Below, one piece after another: positions 21,950 through 28,329 of a DNA stretch of 28,329 bases. A model generated the notes under the pieces. The model was not told the DNA's origin and did not search any database. It saw only the letters and a program-made list of their open reading frames with translations. This DNA comes from CADCTB01 sp964479465. GTDB taxonomy: Bacteria; Actinomycetota; Acidimicrobiia; Acidimicrobiales; AC-14. A program made the position numbers and the translations under genes. The stretch is taken from positions 1 through 28,329 of the forward strand of contig CAYZMG010000057.1 of assembly GCA_964479465.1 (NCBI GenBank). The letters run 5' to 3'. Position 1 is the stretch's first letter. Every line of letters begins with the position of its first letter.

Positions 21950-24322
21950 GTGACCTCCGAGGCCGTCGCCCTCGCCTCCGACCGGCTGGTGGCCGTCCGG
22001 GCCGACCCTGCCCTGCGGGGCTTCGAGTTCTGCCTCGCCTACGCCGAGGCGGTCGACACGTGGTTGGCCGCCCTGTTCCAGGCCGCCGCCGGCGGGGCGA
22101 GCACCGAGGGCCTGGCCCTGGTGGCGGTGGGTGGCTACGGGCGCAGGGAGCTGTGCCCGGGAAGCGACCTCGACCTGATCCTGCTGCACCGCGGCGGCCG
22201 GCGGGATCGGACCGACGTCCACAAGGTGGCCGAGAGGCTCTGGTACCCGATCTGGGACCGGGGTCTGAAGCTGGGTCACGCCGTACGCACGGTCAAAGAG
22301 GCGGTCTCCCTCGCCGGCTCCGACCTCAACACCGCCACCTCCCAGCTCGACACCCGCCTCCTGGCCGGCGACCCGAACCTGGCCGAGGAGCTGACCAAGC
22401 GGGCGAGCGACCAGTGGCAGGCGACCGCGTCCCGATGGCTGGCCGCGCTCAAGGCGTCGGTTGAGGAGCGCCACGACAAAGCCGGCGAGGTCGCCTTCCT
22501 CTTGGAGCCTGATTTGAAGGAGGGGCGGGGCGGCCTGCGCGACATCCACGCCCTGCACTGGGCGGAGCTGGCCCGGCGCATCCTCTTCGCCGGTGACGCC
22601 GCCGCCCTCCACGCCGCCCACGGCGTGGTGCTCGAGGTCCGCATCGAGTTGCAGCGGCGGACCGGCAAGGGGACGGACCGCCTGCTGCTCCAGGAGCAGG
22701 ATGGTGTTGCCGAGGCCCTGGCCGACGTCGACGCCAACGCCCTCATGGCCCGCCTGTCCGCCGCCGCCCGCACGATCGCATGGACCAGCGACGACGCATG
22801 GGAGCGGATCGGCTCGTCGCTGAAGGGCCCGCGCGGCCGGGTCGCGGCCCACGACCACCCTGTGGCGCCGGGGCTGGTGCTGCGGGAGGGGCTGGTCGAG
22901 CTGGCGGCCGGCGCCGACCCTGCGCAGGACCCGGGGCTGGTCCTGCGGGCGGCGGCCGCCGCGGCGCGGGCCGGCACGTCACTCGGCCGCCACAGCCTCG
23001 ACCGCCTGGCCGCCGAGGCGCCGGCCGACCTGGCCACCACCTGGAACGGCGAGGCGCGGGCCGACCTCGTCGTCCTCCTCGGCGCCGGCCGGGCCGCGAT
23101 CGGAGTGCTCGAGGCGCTCGACCAGATGGGCCTGCTGGTCCGCCTGCTCCCGGAGTGGGCCGAGGTCCGTTGCCGGCCGCAGCGCAACGCCTACCACCGC
23201 TTCACCGTGGACCGGCATCTGTGCGAGGCCGCGGCCGGCGCCGCCCGGCACACCGGCGACGTCGACCGACCCGACCTGCTCCTCGTCGGGACCTGGCTGC
23301 ACGACATCGGCAAGGGGTTCACCGGCGTCCGGGGCGACGACCACACGATCGCCGGCGAGGTGGTGATCGCCGAGATCGCCGCCCGCATGGGCTTCCCTCC
23401 GGCCGACGTGGAGATGCTCGTCGCCATGGTCCGCCACCACCTGCTGCTGCCCGACGTGGCCACCCGGCGCGACCTTGAGGACCCCTCCACCATCGAGTCG
23501 GTGGCCGACCAGGTGGGCGACCGCCGGCTGCTGGAGCTCCTCCACTACCTGACCGTCGCCGACAGCCAGGCCACCGGGCCGGCGGCGTGGAGCCCGTGGA
23601 AGGCGGGGCTGGTGGACGAGCTGGTCGACCGGGTCGACTGGTTCCTCTCCGGCAACGACCACCACTCGACGAGTGAGTTCCCCGGCCCGACCCACCTGGC
23701 CGTGCTGGACGAGGGTCGCTCCGAGTCCCGCCTGGTCCTGAAAGCCCACCACTGGGAGGCCACCATCGCCGCCCCCGACCGGCCAGGCCTGTTCCGCCAT
23801 GTCGCCGGCGTCCTCGCCCTCCACGGGCTCGACGTGCTGGCGGCGCGGGCGTGGTCGAGCGACGACGGCTGGGCCGTCGAGCACTTCCACGTGGAGCCGG
23901 CGTTCGGCAAGGAGCCCAACTGGCCGGCGGTGGAGGCCGATATCGTCACCGCCCTCGACGGCGGCGTGGCCTTCGAGGCCCGCCTGGCCGACCGGGCCCG
24001 CCAGTACGCCGGCCGCACGGGGGTGCTGGCGGCCACGCCGGCCCGCACCCAGGTCACCGTCGAGACCGAGGCCTCGACCGCAGCCACCGTCGTCGAGGTC
24101 CGGGCCCCCGACCGCATCGGGACGCTCTACCGCATCACCCGGGTCCTGGCCGACCTCGGCCTCGACATCCGCTCCGCCAAGGTCTCCACCGTCGGCCACG
24201 AAGTGGTCGACGCCTTCTACGTGGTGGAGACCGACGGCTCCAAGGTGACCGGCGAGGGCCGGGTCGCCACCATCGAAGGAGCGCTGCGGGTCGTGCTTTC
24301 GGGTATGGACGTCGCGGTATGA
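21950..24322 (+). CDS. glnD: PII uridylyltransferase / uridylyl-removing enzyme
   Basis: GlnD is the nitrogen sensor that modifies the PII signal protein (in actinobacteria often adenylylating GlnK) and reverses this according to glutamine. This 790-residue protein has a nucleotidyltransferase domain (GGYGRRELCPGSDLDLILLH at 61-80, with D73 and D75), a helical linker, an HD hydrolase domain (WLHDIGKG with H451/D452, and VRHHLLLPD) and two C-terminal ACT domains (from ~605 and ~712) that bind glutamine. The GTG start at 21950 is preceded by GGAAAGG. glnK and amtB are not adjacent. The stop overlaps the next gene by four bases (ATGA). Confidence 0.95.
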   Translation: MTSEAVALASDRLVAVRADPALRGFEFCLAYAEAVDTWLAALFQAAAGGASTEGLALVAVGGYGRRELCPGSDLDLILLHRGGRRDRTDVHKVAERLWYPIWDRGLKLGHAVRTVKEAVSLAGSDLNTATSQLDTRLLAGDPNLAEELTKRASDQWQATASRWLAALKASVEERHDKAGEVAFLLEPDLKEGRGGLRDIHALHWAELARRILFAGDAAALHAAHGVVLEVRIELQRRTGKGTDRLLLQEQDGVAEALADVDANALMARLSAAARTIAWTSDDAWERIGSSLKGPRGRVAAHDHPVAPGLVLREGLVELAAGADPAQDPGLVLRAAAAAARAGTSLGRHSLDRLAAEAPADLATTWNGEARADLVVLLGAGRAAIGVLEALDQMGLLVRLLPEWAEVRCRPQRNAYHRFTVDRHLCEAAAGAARHTGDVDRPDLLLVGTWLHDIGKGFTGVRGDDHTIAGEVVIAEIAARMGFPPADVEMLVAMVRHHLLLPDVATRRDLEDPSTIESVADQVGDRRLLELLHYLTVADSQATGPAAWSPWKAGLVDELVDRVDWFLSGNDHHSTSEFPGPTHLAVLDEGRSESRLVLKAHHWEATIAAPDRPGLFRHVAGVLALHGLDVLAARAWSSDDGWAVEHFHVEPAFGKEPNWPAVEADIVTALDGGVAFEARLADRARQYAGRTGVLAATPARTQVTVETEASTAATVVEVRAPDRIGTLYRITRVLADLGLDIRSAKVSTVGHEVVDAFYVVETDGSKVTGEGRVATIEGALRVVLSGMDVAV

Positions 24323-25164
24323 GGATCGCCTTCTGCGGGCTCGGGCGCATGGGCGTGCCCATGGCCGCCCGCCTCCTCGACGCCGGCCACGAGCTTCGGG
24401 TCTGGAACCGCACGCCCGCCAAGGCCGGCGCCCTGGTCGACGCCGGCGCCACCGAGGCTGCCTCCCCTGCGGAGGCCGGGGCCGGCGCCGAGGTGGTCGT
24501 CACCATGCTCGCCGACCCTGCGGCCGTCGACGACGTCGTGTCGGCGGCGGACCTGCGGGCCGGGACCACGCTCGTCGAGATGTCCACCATCGGGCCCGAC
24601 GCCGTGCGGTCGCTAGCCACCCGCCTGCCGGAAGGCGTCGGCATGCTCGACGCGCCGGTGCTGGGCAGCATCCCCCAGGCAACCGAGGGCACGCTCAAGA
24701 TCTTCGTGGGCGGCGATGCCGCAGTCTTCGAGCGGTGCCGGCCGGCGCTGGAGGCCATGGGCACCCCCCGATACCTCGGCCCCCTGGGCGCCGGTGCGGC
24801 CATGAAGCTGGTGGCGAACTCCACCCTGGGCGCGCTGATGACCGGCCTGGCCGAGGCGCTGGCGCTGGCCGACGGCCTCGGCCTGGTGGAGGCTGACGTC
24901 CTCGATATCCTGACCGAGTCGCCCATCGGCGTGACCGCCAAGGGCAAGAGGCCGCTGATCGAAAGCGGTGTCTACACGCCCAACTTCACCCTGGGCCTGG
25001 CGGCCAAGGACCTACGCCTGGTGATGGAGGCGGCGGAGGCGGCCGGCGTGGAGCTCCGCGTGGCGGCGGCGGCGCGGTCGTGGCTGGAGCGGGCCGACGA
25101 GCACGGCCTCGGCGACCTCGACTACTCCGCCGTGATCGCCGACGTGCGGGGCCGCTCTCTGTAG
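24319..25164 (+). CDS. NAD(P)-dependent beta-hydroxyacid dehydrogenase (HIBADH/glyoxylate reductase-like)
   Basis: This 281-residue cytosolic enzyme has the N-terminal dinucleotide motif FCGLGRMGVPMA (5-16) and the substrate loop DAPVLGSIPQATEG (111-124), a variant of the family's DAPVSGG. The catalytic K163 and N167 lie in GAAMKLVANS. The group includes 3-hydroxyisobutyrate dehydrogenase, tartronate semialdehyde reductase and glyoxylate/succinic semialdehyde reductases. N30-R31 after the second strand (RVWNRT) suggests NADP preference. The ATG at 24319 overlaps the glnD stop (ATGA), so it is probably translated with glnD. The substrate is not determined; Leu-Gly-Ser in place of the usual Ser-Gly-Gly in the substrate loop is a small deviation. 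Confidence 0.88.
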   Translation: MRIAFCGLGRMGVPMAARLLDAGHELRVWNRTPAKAGALVDAGATEAASPAEAGAGAEVVVTMLADPAAVDDVVSAADLRAGTTLVEMSTIGPDAVRSLATRLPEGVGMLDAPVLGSIPQATEGTLKIFVGGDAAVFERCRPALEAMGTPRYLGPLGAGAAMKLVANSTLGALMTGLAEALALADGLGLVEADVLDILTESPIGVTAKGKRPLIESGVYTPNFTLGLAAKDLRLVMEAAEAAGVELRVAAAARSWLERADEHGLGDLDYSAVIADVRGRSL

Positions 25165-25174
25165 GCTCCGACCA

Positions 25175-25582
25175 ATGGAACTGGATGAGGCCCGGGCCTT
25201 CATGCGCGAGCACCACCGCGGCATCCTCGCCACCTTCCGCAAAGACGGCCGGCCCCAGATGTCGGCCATCTCGGTGGGCGTCGACGACCAGGGCCGGGCG
25301 GTGATCAGCACCGGGGAGGGCGCCCACAAGACCCGGAACATCCGCCGCGACCCTCGGGTCTCGGTGTGCGTGATGTCGGAGGACTTCTGGAACTGGATTC
25401 AGATCGACGGAACCGCGACCGTGGTCTCGCTCCCGGAGGCGATGGAACCGCTGGTCGAGTACTACCGCACGGTCGCCGGTGAGCACCCCGACTGGGACGA
25501 CTACCGCCGGGCCATGGAGGACCAGCGCCGGGTGATCCTCCGCATCGACATCGAGCGGGCCGGCCCCGCCCGCCGCCCGTGA
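25175..25582 (+). CDS. PPOX-class F420/FMN-dependent split-barrel protein
   Basis: This 135-residue protein has the split-barrel fold of pyridoxamine-phosphate-oxidase-like enzymes: GILATFRKDGRPQMSAISVG (~16-35), then ISTGEGAHKTRNIRRDPRVSVCV (~50-72), which binds the flavin or F420 phosphate through K and R, and a closing RVILRIDIE strand. Actinobacterial members commonly use F420 to reduce small molecules or biliverdin. The substrate cannot be told from sequence. It begins ten bases after the dehydrogenase stop and ends 15 bases before the transporter gene, so it fits an operon-like run. Confidence 0.87.
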   Translation: MELDEARAFMREHHRGILATFRKDGRPQMSAISVGVDDQGRAVISTGEGAHKTRNIRRDPRVSVCVMSEDFWNWIQIDGTATVVSLPEAMEPLVEYYRTVAGEHPDWDDYRRAMEDQRRVILRIDIERAGPARRP

Positions 25583-25597
25583 TGGAACCGCATAGTC

Positions 25598-27053
25598 ATG
25601 GCCCGACCCGCACGACCGTTCCGCCGGCGCGCCCGTCCGCGCCCGCGCCCGGCGGCGCCGCCGGCTCCGGAGAACGCCCGCCGGCGTAGCCGCCCCCTCC
25701 CGATCCGCCGCCCGCCGCCCCTGCGGCTGCGGGCTCGGCTCCTCGCCCTCCTCGGGCCCAGCCGCGAGGTCGTCCGCCAGAGCCTGGTCAGTCTCACCCT
25801 GAACAGCAGCACCAGCCTGGTGGCCGGCGCCGTCCTCGGCAGTATCACCGACACCTTCGAGCGGCTCCCGGGCCTGCTGGTGCTCGTCCCTGCGGCGATC
25901 GGACTGCGAGGCAACGTCTTCGCCGCCCTGGGGAACCGGCTCAGCACCGCCATCCACCTGGGCAACTTCCGCATGTCGGTGCGCCGGCAGAGCCTCATGG
26001 GCCAGAACGTGGCCGCCGCCCTGGTCCTCACCCTCGTGCTCTCGCTGCTGCTGGCGGTGGTGGCCAAGACGGTGGCGGTCGCCCTGGGGGTGATGGACAC
26101 CATCTCGGTGCTCGACCTGGCTCTGATTTCCATCGTCGGCGGCGCCCTGGCGTCGGTGGTCGTCCTGGGGGCGACGATCCTCCTGGCCGCCGGCTCGGTG
26201 CGCTACGGGTGGGACCTCGACAACCTGACCGCACCGCTGGTGTCCACCCTGGGTGACGTTCTCACCCTGCCGGCGCTGTTTCTGGCCAGCCTGCTGCTCG
26301 ATATCGAGCTGTTCGCCAACACGGTCGGCGTGGTGGTGGCCGGCGCCGTGCTGGTGGTCTTCGCTTTCGCCTGGCGGACGAAGGAGGAGGTGCTGCGGCG
26401 GGTGGTGCGGGAGTCGATGCCCATCCTCTTCGCCGCCGCTTGCCTGAGCACCATGGCCGGCATCGTCATCGAGAAGCGGCTGGGCATCTTCTCCACCTTC
26501 CCGGCCCTNNNNNNNNNNGCTGGATAGGTAAGTACATATGTAGTTAAAAACTTTAAGTGCGCATATCGGTGGATTGACCATGTGATGAAGTTGGGGCATC
26601 TTCTCCACCTTCCCGGCCCTGCTCATCCTGTTCCCGGCCTTCATCAGCAGCGCCGGCGCCCTCGGCGGCATCCTCTCCAGCCGCCTCTCGACCAAGCTCC
26701 ACCTCGGCCTCATGGCGCCGGCGTCGTTCCCCAACCGCGACGCCCGGGCCGACGGCCTGCTCATTCTTCTCCTGGGCATTCCTGTCTACCTGTTCAACGC
26801 CGTGGGTGCCCACTTTGTCGGCCGCCTGCTCGGCCACGCCAGCCCCGGTCTGCTCGACATGGCCGTGGTGTCGCTCGTGGGCGGCGCCTTCGCCGTCCTG
26901 TTCGTGGTGGCCGTCGCCTATTACGGCACCATCGCCGCCGTGCGCTTCGGTGCCGACCCCGACACCTACGGCGTCCCCCTCGTGACCTCCTCCGTCGACT
27001 TCGTCGGCGCCCTGGCCCTGATCGTGGTCATCGTCACCCTAGGGATCGCCTAA
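25598..27053 (+). CDS. MgtE/SLC41-type divalent cation transporter, interrupted by a scaffold gap
   Basis: The left part (25598-26508) encodes a basic Arg/Pro-rich N terminus and an SLC41-like membrane domain: VSLTLNSSTSLVAGAVLGSI, then LPAAIGLRGN-like PAAIGLRGNVFAALGNRLS, and several helices. The right part (from 26594) continues in another frame with a second domain: LFPAFISSAGALGGILSSRL to a TAA at 27053. The two parts share the same 27 bases (26482-26508 and 26594-26620). Merging them gives one uninterrupted frame of about 447 residues, so the gene is probably intact and the break is an assembly artefact. The family exports or imports Mg2+ and related ions. The usual cytosolic CBS domains are absent. 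Confidence 0.8.
26482..26620. repeat. 27-base direct repeat flanking the scaffold gap
   Basis: Bases 26482-26508 and 26594-26620 are identical and encode the same residues (GIFSTFPAL) of the transporter. This is the overlap of two contigs that were not merged. It should be counted once. Confidence 0.85.
26509..26593. other. Assembly gap (10 N) followed by 75 bases of foreign-looking AT-rich DNA
   Basis: N's occupy 26509-26518. The next 75 bases (26519-26593) are far richer in A+T than anything else in the window and interrupt the transporter gene without coding for it. They end exactly where the 27-base duplicate of the pre-gap sequence begins. The stretch around AAGTGCGCATATCGGTGGAT and GATGAAG resembles the 5' end of a large-subunit rRNA, but only loosely. 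It is most likely a chimeric contig end. Confidence 0.7.
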
Positions 27054-27078
27054 GGATTCGACTTCTCCCGACCCCCGC

Positions 27079-28329
27079 TCAAGTCGCGGATTGACGCTCG
27101 ACCATCCTGTCGGTCGTCTCGACGTCGGAAGGGCGTCCTTTCCAGAACGCCGCCAGTAGCAGGAGCACCAGCCCGAAGACACCGAGTCCGGCGGCCGCGG
27201 CGCCGCCGTAACTCAGCGCAGAAGATGTCCCAGACCCCAGGCGCTCGTACTGGAGCATGCTGCTGTAGATGTCCTGCGCGTGCGTGGTGTCGTCACCGTT
27301 GCGCGTGTCGTCCCAGCCGACGAGTGTGAACTGATTCGTAGCGACGATGCCCGGTGGCTGTCGAATGTCGGAGTTGCCGTACCAGACCCCGATCCGTCGG
27401 CTGATGGACCGGTCGGTCACGCGCGCATTGCCAGTCCACGATGCGCCGTCGTCAAAGGACGTCGTGAGGTAGACGTCGGTGGCGAAGTTGCCATTGTCGT
27501 GGCGGAAGTCCCACCAGGCCACCTCGATGCGGCCGTTGGGCGCGATCGCGAGCTCCGGGTGGTACTTGCCGGCCATGTCCTGCGGAGGGTCGTCGCTCAA
27601 CCGCGCGGGTGTGCTCCACGTCTTGCCCTGATCCGTCGACCGGACGTGGTAGACGTCGAAGAGCCAGTCGATCTTCTGCGGTGTCGCTCCCTCGTACACG
27701 ATGTGCAACGTCCCGTTGTCTCCACCGTGTTGTGTCCACTCGATCATCGGATATCGGTAGGTCACCGGAGCCGGGCTGATCTCCGTGACCGTGAATGTGC
27801 GCCCTTGGTCCCCGGACGTGGAGAGGAATACGCCAGTGTCGTCCATCTGCGGGCCGGGGCCGAACCTGGCGTTCCAAACCGCATACAGCTTGCCTTCGGC
27901 GTCAACCGTCATGTCGGGCCAGTAGTAATTGATGCGGTTCTGGTGCGGCGTCTCGGTCAGCTTTGCGCCTTCGGCCAGTCGGCGGCGGTTGGCGTCGTTG
28001 TCGAAGTATCCGGCGGTGAGGTCTACGGGGTCGCCGAAGGTTTTGCCGCCATCGGTCGACGTCGCAACCCGCATTCCCTGGCGGTCCCGGTAGCTGACCT
28101 TCCAGCCGATGTGGACGATGTCCTCCCTCCCGCTGCGACTGTCGACGACGATGCTGTTGACGGGGCGGTTGTTCTCCTGCTCTGCGCCTTGGAAGCCCTG
28201 CGCGTCTCGGACGACCGTGGTCTCCCACGACTCACCGAGGTCGTCCGAGCGCGACAGGACCACGCTGACGTTTCCCTTCCACCCGCCGCCGGTCCCGATC
28301 GGCCAGTCGCTCAGGGTGTCCTCGGTGTC
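27079..28329 (-). CDS. Asp-box (sialidase-like beta-propeller) membrane-anchored protein, 5' truncated
   Basis: The frame is open to the window edge, so the N terminus is missing; 416 residues are visible. Five Asp-box motifs (S/T-x-D-x-G-x-T/S-W/F) occur: SDDLGESW, STDGGKTF, SGDQGRTF, STDQGKTW and SFDDGASW. These are typical of six-bladed exo-alpha-sialidase-like propellers. The C terminus has a membrane helix (GLGVFGLVLLLLAAF) with a basic KGR stop-transfer and a short cytosolic tail, so the propeller would face outward. The sialidase catalytic arginine triad cannot be verified in the visible part. Many such proteins are not sialidases. It converges on the transporter gene with 25 bases between stops. 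Confidence 0.85.
   Translation of the reverse strand, partial: DTEDTLSDWPIGTGGGWKGNVSVVLSRSDDLGESWETTVVRDAQGFQGAEQENNRPVNSIVVDSRSGREDIVHIGWKVSYRDRQGMRVATSTDGGKTFGDPVDLTAGYFDNDANRRRLAEGAKLTETPHQNRINYYWPDMTVDAEGKLYAVWNARFGPGPQMDDTGVFLSTSGDQGRTFTVTEISPAPVTYRYPMIEWTQHGGDNGTLHIVYEGATPQKIDWLFDVYHVRSTDQGKTWSTPARLSDDPPQDMAGKYHPELAIAPNGRIEVAWWDFRHDNGNFATDVYLTTSFDDGASWTGNARVTDRSISRRIGVWYGNSDIRQPPGIVATNQFTLVGWDDTRNGDDTTHAQDIYSSMLQYERLGSGTSSALSYGGAAAAGLGVFGLVLLLLAAFWKGRPSDVETTDRMVERQSAT

Noticed and set aside
26519..26593. Insertion of a mobile element in the transporter gene
   Set aside because: The 27-base identical flanks beside a run of N's fit unmerged contig ends better than a target-site duplication, and the insert has no terminal repeats.
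1..28329. CRISPR arrays, tRNA genes, complete insertion sequences or integrases
   Set aside because: No regularly spaced repeats, tRNA cloverleaf signatures, transposase or recombinase motifs were seen on either strand.

Overview
The window is high-GC DNA that reads as an actinobacterium. It carries a WhiB regulator, a CarD RNA polymerase-binding protein, an F420/FMN-type PPOX protein, an actinobacterial-style LexA box and an exonuclease/GIY-YIG fusion known from actinobacteria. The gene set and style fit the class Acidimicrobiia, but that is inference. The sequence is a draft scaffold: a 10-N gap lies inside one gene, and short foreign-looking DNA sits beside the gap.

Layout. 1-3164 (+): end of a Thr/Pro-rich surface protein, a two-gene KtrAB-type potassium uptake unit, and carD. 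3185-3526 (-): a decayed flavodoxin gene. 3570-8426 (+): a tight four-gene cassette of class I methyltransferase, membrane di-iron hydroxylase, GH3-type acyl-acid amido synthetase, and an enolase-superfamily enzyme of the muconate-lactonizing/N-acylamino-acid racemase/dipeptide epimerase kind. 8427-10991: an eroded zone with one intact gene (a bicupin), an alpha/beta-hydrolase pseudogene containing a small in-place inversion, and a nucleotidyltransferase pseudogene. 10992-11359 (-): RNase P RNA, followed by a large quasi-palindrome. 11480-17004 (-): a lipoprotein gene and a glycerol operon (glpD, an AGPS-like FAD oxidase, a small membrane protein, glpK). 17250-18584 (+): whiB and trpD. 18581-20242 (-): DEDDh exonuclease fused to a UvrC/Cho-like GIY-YIG nuclease behind a near-consensus SOS box. 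20315-27053 (+): zinc-ribbon protein, coiled-coil NYN-domain protein, glnD, a beta-hydroxyacid dehydrogenase, a PPOX protein and an MgtE/SLC41-type transporter split by the scaffold gap. 27079-28329 (-): C-terminal part of an Asp-box (sialidase-like) membrane-anchored protein.

How the genes may work together. KtrB and KtrA form the channel and regulatory ring of a K+ uptake system. GlpD, the AGPS-like oxidase and GlpK all act around glycerol-3-phosphate and dihydroxyacetone phosphate, possibly linking glycerol use to lipid synthesis. The best candidate for an undescribed system is the methyltransferase/hydroxylase/GH3/epimerase cassette. GH3 enzymes couple carboxylic acids to amino acids, and members of this enolase subgroup epimerise N-acyl amino acids or dipeptides, so the set could make and tailor an N-acyl-amino-acid metabolite. 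That pathway is inference from the families and the gene order.
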